Position numbers and translations under genes: made by a program. Positions 18,194 to 26,601 of a stretch of DNA of 64,000 bases are shown here, one piece after another (the first letter of the stretch is position 1; each line of letters begins with the position of its first letter). The notes under the pieces are model-generated. The model saw only the letters and a list, made by a program, of their open reading frames with translations, did no database searches and was not told where the DNA came from. The stretch comes from an uncultured Bacteroidales bacterium (GTDB lineage: Bacteria; Bacteroidota; Bacteroidia; Bacteroidales; F082). The stretch covers positions 241,719 to 305,718 of the forward strand of contig CAMYXP010000002.1 in NCBI GenBank assembly GCA_947303085.1. The letters are read 5' to 3'.

Positions 18194-18226
18194 GTTTGGA
18201 GCTTGAAGTGATCAAACTCCAAACTT
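18192..18226. terminator. AAGTTTGGAG hairpin between convergent genes
   Basis: AAGTTTGGAG (18192-18201) and CTCCAAACTT (18217-18226) form a perfect 10-bp stem followed by TTCT on the plus strand. The right arm is the codons for the last residues (KFGV) of the dnaE-type gene, and the left arm overlaps the stop of the 156-aa gene, so it could serve both directions. Confidence 0.5.
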
Positions 18227-21115
18227 TTCTTGGATTTCCATTTTTGCCAGTTTCTGCACCTCAATGCTGGGATGACCGAATTCCTCGACGATTTTTCCTA
18301 GCATTAGATAGGTTCCATTGCCTTGTAACGGATAGGTTTTCAATGTGTTAGGAAATATCGTGGCATCGAAGACGTCGCCGTTGGCATCCAAAAAATTGGC
18401 GAAATGCATCAGCTCGCCCCTACTCGTCTTCACGTACTTCAAACTGACCAGATGTCCCAGCATACGATATTGATTACCAACGTATTGCAACATGTTTTTA
18501 GCGAACACCTCGCCACGAAACCGCGTCTTCAGCATGTCGAACCACGTGAGTGTGACCGGAAAGCCAAACAGCTCTATCTCGTCGTAAGCGTCATCGAGCG
18601 GCTGCGACCGCAAGTCAGGTAGTTGATAATCAACGGTTTGAGGCTCGAACAAGCAGCCTCTCATCCCATGGAATTTGTTGCGGTACGACGACATCTTTCC
18701 GTTGTAGACGTGAGCCTCCCAAAGAAGCGCGGGCTTGCTCTGACCAGTGAACGCGAAGGCGCCGCTGCGAACCAAAATCGTCATCTGCTCCATCTTCGGG
18801 TGCAGTCGCTCCATGAAGTCAGCCAGGCCGCGATATTTTCCGTTCGCAAGTCGTTCATTAACAATGTTTTGCGCAAAGTCAGTCTCCAAGCCTTGAAGAT
18901 GCACGAAGCCTATGTACGCCACCTTGCCGTGCAGCGTGGTCAGGTATTCGCTCATGTTGACACATGGCAGATGTATGATGCCTCCTTGTCGTCGTAACTC
19001 ATTGAAATACACCCACGTAGGATAAAAGCCGCCGAAGTTGTTGATCACCGCCACCTGAAACTCGAGCGGGAAATAGGCTTTCAGAAACAGGCTCTGGAAG
19101 CTCTCCACGGCATACGAGGCGGAGTGCGCCTTCGAGAACGAATAACCGGCGAACGACTCGATCTGCCGCCACACCTCGCGTGTCACCCCGTCGCTGTAAC
19201 CTTTTGATTTACAGTTATCAAAGAACTTCTTGGTCAGTTCCTGCATCTCGTCTTTGCGGCGACTTTTATGGTTCATCATGCGGCGCAGCACGTCGGCGTC
19301 ACTCAAATCAAGGCCCGCGAAGTGGTGGCACACCTTCAGCACGTCCTCCTGATACACCATCACGCCGTAGGTCTCGTGAAGCTGTTCTTTCAGCACAGGA
19401 TGCAGATAATCAATGTGTTGCGGGTCGTGAAAGCGTTGTATGTACTGCCGCATCATGCCCGATTTCGCCACCCCGGGACGGATGATGGAGCTAGCCGCCA
19501 CCAGCGTTTTGTAGTCGTCGCAACGCAGCTTCCTTAGCAGTCCGCGCATCGCAGGACTCTCGATGTAAAAACATCCGTTGGTCTCGGCGTTGCGCAGCAG
19601 GTTTTTCACCTTCTCGTCTTTCTTAAAATCCTCAACTCGATGAATATCAATGTTTAGGCCTCGGTTTTTGTGTATCATCTCCACTGCGTCGTGTATGTGT
19701 CCGATGCCGCGTTGGCTGAGGATGTCGAGCTTCTCAACCCGCAGACGCTCAGCGACATACATATCCCATTGTGTCGTCAGGAAGCCTTTGGGCGGCATGT
19801 CGAGGGCGGAATAACACGTTATCGGCTCCTCGGTTATCAGCACGCCGCCGGCATGTATAGAGCGGACGTTCGGGAAGTCGAGGATTTGCTGCGCGAGGTC
19901 GAAGACCGAGCGCGGCAACGGGTCGTTTTTCGGGATGCCGTGCACCTTGGCAAGCTCGTGTAAGACAGAGTTGTCGCGAAACGTCACCGTGGCACCAAGC
20001 AGAGCCACATGCCTGTCTTCGTAACGCTCGAAAATATACCGATGCACCTCGTCGCGGTCTTTCCATGAATAATCGATGTCGAAGTCGGGCGGACTGCTTC
20101 GTTTCGGGTTTAAAAAACGTTCAAAATAAAGGTCTAGGCTTATCGGGTCTACATCGGTGATTCTCAAGCAGTAAGCTACAATGCTGTTGGCTCCGCTGCC
20201 TCGTCCCACATGATAAATCCCCCTCGACATGGAGTGCCGCACAATGTCGGCGGCGATGAGGAAATACGAGGCGAACCGCATGCTCTCGATGATATCGAGT
20301 TCTTTCACTATGCGCCTTTTCGCCTCCTCGTTATGCAGTCCGTAACGGTATTTCATGCCCTCGAGCGTCATATTCCGCAACAGCTCCACATCGTTGTAAA
20401 CGCTGTCGGTAAACGTCTTTTTATTCTTCGGTGTCTCAAAATCAAAATCTATACCGCATTGATTTACAATAGCTTCCGTCGTTTTTATCATCTCAGGAAA
20501 CAATGCATACGCAGCCTTCAGCTTCTCTGGCGGCAGCATTATCTCGTCGGCCGAGGCATGGTTTTCGAGCCTCGAAATCAGTATATTTTTGTCGATTGCC
20601 CGAAGATTTTTATGCACCTCGAACGACTTCTCGTCGAGGAAGGTGACAGGCTGTGCTATCACCAGCTTTTCCTGATGGTTCCGCAAATCGGAGGTCAGCA
20701 GTCGCGACACCTGTGACAGTCGCGCTCCAATGAATTCATTATCAGCGAGTTGAGCTATTTTTCGTTTCCCAAAAGGGTAAATTACGGCCACATCGTTCCA
20801 CTGCGGCGCGTCGTTATTATAAGGTGTCTTGCTGATGTTATGCTGCGTCAGCGTCTCGTTGATTTCACGGAAACCCTCGTTATTTCTGGCAATCGCGATA
20901 TAAAGCAGCTCGTCGCCGTTCCTAAACTCGCAGCCCGCAATCGGCTTGATGCCGTATTTCTTGCATTCAAACACGAAATCGATGACGCCCATGGTGTTGT
21001 TGATGTCGGTAAGCGCCATCGCCGGAATATGCAGACTACTCGCCAGCTCCACCAGATTTTCGATGGAGACAGTGCCGAAGCACAAACTGCAATATGACCG
21101 AACGTTCAAATACAT
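18212..21115 (-). CDS. Second-type DNA polymerase III alpha subunit (DnaE2/DnaE-like), mutagenesis cassette
   Basis: 967 aa, well short of a replicative DnaE (~1160). N-terminal PHP domain (~1-70) is degenerate: the usual HLHxHS metal motif reads YLNVRSYCS here, so metal binding is probably lost. The C-family polymerase core is intact: GRGSGANSIVAYCL near 305, PPDFDIDY with Asp346 and Asp348, the third acid Asp464 in EKLDIL, and HAGGVLI near 421. A C-terminal OB-fold-like segment starts near 875. The small size, the position 50 bp after dinB on the same strand, and the divergent LexA-like gene make this the DnaE2-like partner of a translesion cassette rather than the replicative enzyme. The replicative dnaE should lie elsewhere; no homology search was possible. 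Its stop codon region forms one arm of the hairpin at 18192-18226. Confidence 0.9.
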   Translation of the reverse strand: MYLNVRSYCSLCFGTVSIENLVELASSLHIPAMALTDINNTMGVIDFVFECKKYGIKPIAGCEFRNGDELLYIAIARNNEGFREINETLTQHNISKTPYNNDAPQWNDVAVIYPFGKRKIAQLADNEFIGARLSQVSRLLTSDLRNHQEKLVIAQPVTFLDEKSFEVHKNLRAIDKNILISRLENHASADEIMLPPEKLKAAYALFPEMIKTTEAIVNQCGIDFDFETPKNKKTFTDSVYNDVELLRNMTLEGMKYRYGLHNEEAKRRIVKELDIIESMRFASYFLIAADIVRHSMSRGIYHVGRGSGANSIVAYCLRITDVDPISLDLYFERFLNPKRSSPPDFDIDYSWKDRDEVHRYIFERYEDRHVALLGATVTFRDNSVLHELAKVHGIPKNDPLPRSVFDLAQQILDFPNVRSIHAGGVLITEEPITCYSALDMPPKGFLTTQWDMYVAERLRVEKLDILSQRGIGHIHDAVEMIHKNRGLNIDIHRVEDFKKDEKVKNLLRNAETNGCFYIESPAMRGLLRKLRCDDYKTLVAASSIIRPGVAKSGMMRQYIQRFHDPQHIDYLHPVLKEQLHETYGVMVYQEDVLKVCHHFAGLDLSDADVLRRMMNHKSRRKDEMQELTKKFFDNCKSKGYSDGVTREVWRQIESFAGYSFSKAHSASYAVESFQSLFLKAYFPLEFQVAVINNFGGFYPTWVYFNELRRQGGIIHLPCVNMSEYLTTLHGKVAYIGFVHLQGLETDFAQNIVNERLANGKYRGLADFMERLHPKMEQMTILVRSGAFAFTGQSKPALLWEAHVYNGKMSSYRNKFHGMRGCLFEPQTVDYQLPDLRSQPLDDAYDEIELFGFPVTLTWFDMLKTRFRGEVFAKNMLQYVGNQYRMLGHLVSLKYVKTSRGELMHFANFLDANGDVFDATIFPNTLKTYPLQGNGTYLMLGKIVEEFGHPSIEVQKLAKMEIQEKFGV

Positions 21116-21184
21116 AACGTTAGCTTTTGGCTTTTGGCCGTTGGCAATTAATTCTTTGCCAATAGCTAATAGCCAATAGCCCTA
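21116..21184. repeat. GGCTATTGGC / GCTTTTGGC word repeats between dinB and dnaE
   Basis: The 50-bp gap and the last codons of dinB consist of near repeats of GCCAATAGCTAATAGCC and GGCTTTTGGC words. TTGGCAA (21141-21147) and TTGCCAA (21156-21162) can pair into a short stem. No -7 element is visible on the minus strand, so the two genes are probably one operon with this dyad as an internal mRNA structure. Confidence 0.5.
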
Positions 21185-22305
21185 AAGACTGCATTTTTCC
21201 CAAATCGTTTCCTAATTTTATCCAAAGCACCGTAGAGATTTGTCATTTCCGTCTTATCATCGAATAAATCGAGCTGCTGGGTGCCTCCGACGAGGCCGCT
21301 GAATCGCACTCCGATGAGCCTGATCAGCATCCGTCGGTCGTAGAGCTTGTCGAAGATGTCGTACACCGTGTTCAACAAAATATGGTCGAACGAGGTGTAC
21401 TGTATCTGCCGTTGCATGCTGTGCGTGTCGAAGTCGGAGTAGCGTATCTTCACCGTGACGCAGCCCGTGAGCTTGGTCTGCGACCGCAGCTCGAAGGCCA
21501 GCCGTTCCACCATCCTTGCCAACACGCTCTTCAGCAACACTATGTCGATGGTGTCGATCTCGAAGGTGTGTTCCTTGCTCAGCGACTTCTGTTCCTCGTA
21601 GGGCTGCACTGGCGTGGTGTCGATGCCGTTGGCTTTCTTCCAAATCTCGATGCCGTTTTTCCCAAGTGCCTGACTCACAACGACATCTGGCATCTGACGG
21701 AAGTCGCCGATAGTTACTATCCCCATCGAACGCAGCAGCTGAAACGTCTTGGCTCCGACCATCGGAATCTTGCCTATCGACAGCGGGTCGAGAAACGTAT
21801 GAACCTGCGGATGCAGTACCTGCAGCTCGCCATTGGGTTTCGCCTCGTCGGTGGCTATCTTCGAGATGGTCTTGTTTTCGGAAAGCCCAAAAGATATTGG
21901 CAGTCCCGAGTTTTTCATTATCGTCTCGCGCAGCTCGTGCGCCCATTTGTAACATCCGAAGAAACGGTCCATGCCGGTGATATCTATATAATGCTCGTCG
22001 ATGCTGGTCTTCTCGAAAACAGGAGCGCGGTCAGCGATTATCTCTGTCACAAGACGCGAATAGCGGCTGTAAAGCTCCATGTCGCCGCCTATGAACACCG
22101 CCTGCGGACACAGTTGCTTCGCCAGACGCATCGGCTGGGCTGAATGCACGCCGAACCGACGCGCCTCGTAGCTGCAGGTCGACACGACACCCCTGTCGCC
22201 CATGCCGCCCACTATCACCGGACGCCGCTCCAACGCCGGATTTATCAAGCGCTCCACCGACACGAAAAAAGTGTCCAAATCAAGATGTAATACTGTCCTT
22301 TCCAC
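21166..22305 (-). CDS. dinB: Y-family DNA polymerase IV (DinB)
   Basis: 379 aa. Translesion polymerase. HLDLDTFFVSVE (residues 7-18) and SIDEHYIDITG (101-111) carry the catalytic acids Asp8, Asp103 and Glu104, so it is catalytically competent, unlike ImuB. SYEARRFGVHSAQPM is the nucleotide-contact finger, and a helix-hairpin-helix runs near 170-210 (IGKIPMVGAKTFQLL). QLDLFDD near residue 350 is a clamp-binding motif. The start MERTVLHLDL fits the family. It is first in an operon with the dnaE-type polymerase and divergent from a LexA-like repressor, suggesting DNA-damage control. The shared upstream region 22306-22474 holds no clear -7 element in its direction. Confidence 0.95.
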   Translation of the reverse strand: MERTVLHLDLDTFFVSVERLINPALERRPVIVGGMGDRGVVSTCSYEARRFGVHSAQPMRLAKQLCPQAVFIGGDMELYSRYSRLVTEIIADRAPVFEKTSIDEHYIDITGMDRFFGCYKWAHELRETIMKNSGLPISFGLSENKTISKIATDEAKPNGELQVLHPQVHTFLDPLSIGKIPMVGAKTFQLLRSMGIVTIGDFRQMPDVVVSQALGKNGIEIWKKANGIDTTPVQPYEEQKSLSKEHTFEIDTIDIVLLKSVLARMVERLAFELRSQTKLTGCVTVKIRYSDFDTHSMQRQIQYTSFDHILLNTVYDIFDKLYDRRMLIRLIGVRFSGLVGGTQQLDLFDDKTEMTNLYGALDKIRKRFGKNAVFRAIGY

Positions 22306-22364
22306 TATTAACTTTACACTTTAAAACTACTCTCAACTCTAAACTAAAAAAATTCATTTTTTTC

Positions 22365-22394
22365 TTGTCATTTCAAAAATTCTTTGTAATTTTG
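22365..22394 (+). promoter_or_regulatory. Promoter of the LexA-like repressor gene
   Basis: TTG at 22365-22367 and TAATTTTG at 22387-22394 with 19 bp between them, a good -33/-7 pair. Transcription would start near 22399, leaving a leader of about 75 nt to the ATG at 22475, long for this genome. The long leader and the divergent dinB upstream region are the places to look for the repressor's operator. Confidence 0.65.
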
Positions 22395-22474
22395 CCATGT
22401 TTTTAATCAAAAATTGCGACGAAAAATTAGTCATTATTTTAATACGTGTCAAGAAAAATTTTAAAAAATTTGCT

Positions 22475-23278
22475 ATGTTATTCAGTACCAATATAAAATT
22501 TTTGCGAAAAAGGCGCTCGAAGACGCAAGACGACGTCGCGGTGGCGCTCAATATGAAGCGTTCGACGCTCAGCGGATACGAAAATGAGGTGTCGGAACCT
22601 AACATCGAGGCTCTCGTCGCGCTGTCGAAATATTTCAACGTCGCCATCGACACATTAATAAAGGTGGACCTCACAAAAATCGGGGAATACCAGCTCAGCC
22701 AGCTCGAGCGGGGCTACGACGTGCATCTCAAAGGCAGCAACATCAGGGTGCTGGCGACGACAGTCAACAGCAACAACGTCGAGAACATCGAGCTAGTGTC
22801 GGAACGCGCAAAGGCCGGATACACAACAGGTTACGCCGACCCGGAATACATCAAGATTCTCCCGACGTTCAACCTGCCGTTCCTGTCGAAGGAGAGGAAA
22901 TACCGCACCTTCCAGATCAGCGGCGACTCCATGCTGCCGATTCCCGACAAGTCGTACGTCACCGGCGAATACGTCCTCGACTGGCACGGCATACACGACA
23001 AACAGGCATACATCATCCTCACCATCGACGACGGCATAGTGTTCAAAATCGTTGAGAATCATATAGCCGACGGCTTCTTGAGGCTTCATTCGCTGAATCC
23101 TATCTACGAGCCGTTCGAGCTTCCACTCAACGAGATAAAGGAAGTTTGGAAATTTGTGCATTACATCAGCTCGGAAATGCCTGAAAATCAGAATGTTCCG
23201 AGAGAGCAAGAGCTTATCGACACCATCAACGACCTGAAACGACAGGTTCAGGCGATACAGCTGAAGCTTAACATCTAA
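22475..23278 (+). CDS. LexA-like self-cleaving repressor (XRE HTH + S24 peptidase)
   Basis: 267 aa from the ATG at 22475 (MLFSTNIKFLRKRRSKTQDD). A longer in-frame start at 22397 lies in the predicted -7/start region and is rejected. Residues ~5-60 are an XRE helix-turn-helix (TQDDVAVALNMKRSTLSGYE). Residues ~110-230 are an S24 domain with the full LexA/UmuD/CI set: Ala114-Gly115 cleavage pair (AKAGYTTGY), nucleophile Ser152 (SGDSMLP) and Lys191 (VFKIVEN). The tail (~243-267, EQELIDTINDLKRQV) looks like a coiled coil. Divergent from dinB-dnaE, so it should repress them and itself until RecA-triggered cleavage; that is inference. Its stop codon abuts the convergent tricorn gene with no spacing. 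A phage repressor is a possible alternative, but no phage genes are nearby. Confidence 0.9.
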   Translation: MLFSTNIKFLRKRRSKTQDDVAVALNMKRSTLSGYENEVSEPNIEALVALSKYFNVAIDTLIKVDLTKIGEYQLSQLERGYDVHLKGSNIRVLATTVNSNNVENIELVSERAKAGYTTGYADPEYIKILPTFNLPFLSKERKYRTFQISGDSMLPIPDKSYVTGEYVLDWHGIHDKQAYIILTIDDGIVFKIVENHIADGFLRLHSLNPIYEPFELPLNEIKEVWKFVHYISSEMPENQNVPREQELIDTINDLKRQVQAIQLKLNI

Positions 23279-26200
23279 CTATTTACCCCAATATTTGAAA
23301 GTATCAAGTTCTTTCAACAACTCCTCGACAGCGGCTTCGAGCTGTTCGTCGATGCCTTGGGCGAGTTTCTCAGGAGTGTTCTTGACTTTGATATCAGGCT
23401 CTAACTGACTGTTTTCCAGATAGTTACCTTCTTCAGTGCGGTAACCTACCACTGGCAAGCCAAAATACAAAGTGTTATCCTGCAGTGTCTCCCAGGTGAC
23501 GCTGCTCATGGTACCAGGCACCGGCATTCCGACGAGCTTGCCGATGTTTTTATGCTTGTAAACCCACGGCGTTCCATGCGCGTTGCTGTAGTTGGCCTCC
23601 CCTATCACCATAATCGAAGGCTTCACGTAACGGCGCGACGGCATCACACATTCCACACTGTCGCGAATCACCTGCTCGAGATATTTCTCGCCCGAGAACA
23701 GAATCTCGATGTCTTCGTGCAGACGGCCACCGCCATTGAAACGAGTGTCGATGACGATGCCTTCACGGAGGTTGTATTTCCCTAAAATGTCGGCGTAAAC
23801 ATCACGGTAGCTGGCATCGCCCATGCTCTTGATGTGGACGTAACCCAGACGGCCATTCGACAGACTGTCGACGAGTTGCGCATTGCGTTTGATCCAGCGT
23901 TTGTAGAGCAAATCGTTCTGCGCGCCACGCGAGACAGGCTTCACCACCTCGTCCCAATGTTTCTTGGTTTTAGGGCTGTAGATCGATACAAGCACCGTCT
24001 TACCCGATTTCTTATTCAAAAGCGGGAAATAGTCCATATCTTTCGTAATCGCAACGCCGTCAATCTTTTCGATGATGTCGCCAGCCTTCACCTTCGACGA
24101 TTTCTTGTCGAACGGACCGTATTCCAGCACCTCCTCGACGAGAAGTCCGTCTTTGTCGTAATTCCAGTCGTAGAGAAGTCCCAGCTGTGCCGTGGCATCG
24201 CCGTCGGAGCCACCGCCACGATAGCCCGAGCCAGAGTGCGACACGTTGAGTTCGCCAAGCACCTCGCTCAACAAATCAGCGAAGTCGTAGTTGTTGTTGA
24301 TATGCGCCAGGAACGGATAGAAATCCTTCTTTATCTGATCCATATCAGCACCGTTGTGGTCGCGACGGAAGAGACGTTTGCTCTCCTGCAGGAACACGTG
24401 GTTGTACATATATTCACGCTCAGCGGCATGGTCGAGCATCATGGTGGCATCATATTTTATGGATGTCGACTTGCCGCTTTTAGTCTCTATTTTCTGAAGA
24501 TTTCCGCCAGAGAGCAGGTAGATGTTGTCACCTTTTTTATTTAAGGCAAGCTGAGCGCCGCCACTGCCGAGTTTCTTCAAAATCTTAGTAGATTTCTCAC
24601 GAACATCGAGTTCCCAAAGGTCATAACCTTTCTCGAAAGAACTCAAGAAATACAACTTATCGCCGTCTTTTGACAGCACCGCACCCGATAGCTTCGACGA
24701 CATCGGAGTCAGTCGCACCACCCGCTCATCAAGTCTATCCAATTCAACCTCAACACCTTTCACCTCCTCTTTCTTCTCCTTCTTCTCCTCCTTATCCTTC
24801 TTATCCTTACTATCCTTCTTATCCTTACTATCCTTATTCAAAATCTCGTATTCTTCCTTCGAAAGCATAAACTTATCGTAGGCGTCCTGGTTCATGAAGC
24901 AGATGAAAGCGTCGTTTTGGCTGCCCCAGGAGGCGTGCGAGCGCATACCGTAGCGGTTTGAGCCGAAAATGACGGCGTTACCGTCCAAAGCCCAACGAGG
25001 AGAGCCGGTGATATAGCCGTCGTTGGTGATATTATGAATCTTCATGTCACCGTCAGCGGATACGATGCCCACGTCGGAATACGGGGCGCGCATGTTGGTA
25101 ATGAGCGTTATGACGAACCATTTGCCATCAGGAGACCATTGATAATCAAAAGGATAGGCATCGGTATCGTAATGCTGTGTTCCATCGGTTATCTGGCGCA
25201 CCTTTTTTGAGTCTAAGTTTATGACTTTCAACAACTTACGGTCTTCGATAAAGGAAATCTCCTTACCATCGGGCGAAAACTGAGGCGAAGTGCGCTCGAT
25301 GCCGTCGTCGTCGAACAAACGTTCTTCCTCAATGAGGGTGGCGTAGGCGAAATTCAAATCCTCTTTGCGCTGCATCTTGGCGAGATAGAGGTTGTAGTAG
25401 CCATCGCGTTCTGAAGTATAAACCAGCATCTTGCCGTCGGGCGAGAACGACGGATCCGACTCAGCCTCAGGCGTGTGAGTTATCTGTTTGGTGGTCTGGT
25501 ACTCGTCAGAGGTGACGAACACCTCGCCACGCGACACGAAGGCGATGAGGCCGCCGTCGGGAGTGATAGTGAGGTCGGAGGCGGTGCCGAATTTACCACG
25601 TTCAGGCACATTTTCCTGGTCGTTAACTATCTGAATATCAACCTTATTAGGTTTCTCGCCTATCTTTTGGGTATAAATCTCGCCCTGATAGCCGTAGCAC
25701 AAAGTGCCATCATTGGCGACACTCAAGAATCGCACAGGATACGTCTCGAAAAACGTGATTTGCTGTGGCTCAAACTTAGCCGGCCACTGCATCATGTAAA
25801 CGTTCTGGCTGTTGCGGCCTGCCAGCTCGCTGAGGTAGACGAACGACTTATGGTCGGGCATGAACACCGGGTCGCGGTCTTCTCCGACGTTGACAGTCAA
25901 TATCTTATGTGTTTTTTCCTTTGCGTTGTAATAAACGATGTCGCGTGCCACCGACGACACCTGATGCTTGCGCCAGATGTTCTCGCCGCCTTTGCGGTCG
26001 TAGTAAAGGAACGACTCACCGTCGCTGTCGAACGACACCGAACAGACAGTGGCGGCAGTGACCTGCTGCGGACGGCCACCCTCGACCGACACCTTATATA
26101 ATTCGGTGAGCCAGCCTGCGGCGAACTGAGCGTCTTTGGCATCTTTTTGAATCATCGCGCTGTAGTAAACCTCAGTGTCGTCGGGCGAAAACGCCAGTGG

Positions 26201-26530
26201 AGTCTCGTTGGCCGAGTTGGTGGTGACACGTTTCGCCACGCCGCCTTTCGCCGGCATGACATAAATGTCGAAGTTGCCGTTACGGTCGGTGGCGAAGGCT
26301 ATCTTTTCGCCGTCGTGCGACCAAATCGGAGCGTAGTCGTAGGCTGCGGCAGTTGTCAGCTGCATAGCCGTACCACCTTGAGCATCAACGACATAAATAT
26401 CTCCTTTGTATTCAAAAGCTATCTTATCACCTTTAGGTGAGATTTGGTTGTAACGCATCCAGAGAGGCTGCTGAGCAAAAGTCGAAACGACTAGAAACGA
26501 CGTAATTAACGCAAAGAATAATTTTTTCAT
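23279..26530 (-). CDS. Tricorn-like S41 protease with beta-propeller and PDZ domains
   Basis: 1083 aa from the ATG at 26530 (MKKLFFALITSFLVVSTFAQ is the signal peptide); an in-frame upstream start lies in the leader. N-terminal half is a TolB/WD-like beta-propeller with repeated SPDG, SHDGEKIAF, SPDGKMLVY blades. A lysine/aspartate-rich linker (~562-595) follows, then a C1 helical segment with the Ser-His pair (NVSHSGSGY near 763), a PDZ domain (GDIIEKIDGVAI near 835), and the S41 core with FNGGG and the nucleophile serine in ANYSNAHGTPW near 980, plus the acidic TEEGNYLEN near 1040. A cell-envelope peptidase that probably degrades peptides in the periplasm; the signal peptide shows export, unlike cytoplasmic archaeal tricorn. 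Stop codon abuts the LexA-like gene. Confidence 0.93.
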   Translation of the reverse strand: MKKLFFALITSFLVVSTFAQQPLWMRYNQISPKGDKIAFEYKGDIYVVDAQGGTAMQLTTAAAYDYAPIWSHDGEKIAFATDRNGNFDIYVMPAKGGVAKRVTTNSANETPLAFSPDDTEVYYSAMIQKDAKDAQFAAGWLTELYKVSVEGGRPQQVTAATVCSVSFDSDGESFLYYDRKGGENIWRKHQVSSVARDIVYYNAKEKTHKILTVNVGEDRDPVFMPDHKSFVYLSELAGRNSQNVYMMQWPAKFEPQQITFFETYPVRFLSVANDGTLCYGYQGEIYTQKIGEKPNKVDIQIVNDQENVPERGKFGTASDLTITPDGGLIAFVSRGEVFVTSDEYQTTKQITHTPEAESDPSFSPDGKMLVYTSERDGYYNLYLAKMQRKEDLNFAYATLIEEERLFDDDGIERTSPQFSPDGKEISFIEDRKLLKVINLDSKKVRQITDGTQHYDTDAYPFDYQWSPDGKWFVITLITNMRAPYSDVGIVSADGDMKIHNITNDGYITGSPRWALDGNAVIFGSNRYGMRSHASWGSQNDAFICFMNQDAYDKFMLSKEEYEILNKDSKDKKDSKDKKDKEEKKEKKEEVKGVEVELDRLDERVVRLTPMSSKLSGAVLSKDGDKLYFLSSFEKGYDLWELDVREKSTKILKKLGSGGAQLALNKKGDNIYLLSGGNLQKIETKSGKSTSIKYDATMMLDHAAEREYMYNHVFLQESKRLFRRDHNGADMDQIKKDFYPFLAHINNNYDFADLLSEVLGELNVSHSGSGYRGGGSDGDATAQLGLLYDWNYDKDGLLVEEVLEYGPFDKKSSKVKAGDIIEKIDGVAITKDMDYFPLLNKKSGKTVLVSIYSPKTKKHWDEVVKPVSRGAQNDLLYKRWIKRNAQLVDSLSNGRLGYVHIKSMGDASYRDVYADILGKYNLREGIVIDTRFNGGGRLHEDIEILFSGEKYLEQVIRDSVECVMPSRRYVKPSIMVIGEANYSNAHGTPWVYKHKNIGKLVGMPVPGTMSSVTWETLQDNTLYFGLPVVGYRTEEGNYLENSQLEPDIKVKNTPEKLAQGIDEQLEAAVEELLKELDTFKYWGK
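24763..24839. repeat. Coding low-complexity repeat in the tricorn linker
   Basis: Contains a perfect 2 x 18-bp tandem repeat (24798-24815 and 24816-24833, TTCTTATCCTTACTATCC on the plus strand) coding for KDSKDK units, followed by a glutamate/lysine-rich run. The GGATAAG words resemble the intergenic repeats at 10002-10046 and 39157-39260. Confidence 0.7.
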
Positions 26531-26551
26531 AGGAATTAATTTTTTACGGCA

Positions 26552-26559
26552 CAAAAATA
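26552..26559 (-). promoter_or_regulatory. -7 element for the tricorn-like gene
   Basis: TATTTTTG on the minus strand (26559-26552), exact consensus, followed by TGCC. Predicted start near 26547 and leader about 17 nt. No good -33 match. Confidence 0.5.
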
Positions 26560-26601
26560 ATAAAAAAGTTGTAATTTTACGCCTTTAAAATTATTAAAAA
26601 T

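Noticed and set aside
21166..22305. ImuB (inactive Y-family partner) instead of DinB
   Set aside because: Asp8, Asp103 and Glu104 are all present, so the polymerase should be active.
22397..22474. Longer start for the LexA-like repressor
   Set aside because: It begins at the predicted transcription start and adds residues unlike an XRE domain; the ATG at 22475 aligns with the HTH start.
22475..23278. Phage repressor, implying a prophage
   Set aside because: No integrase, terminase, capsid or other phage genes are near, and the divergent genes are DNA polymerases.
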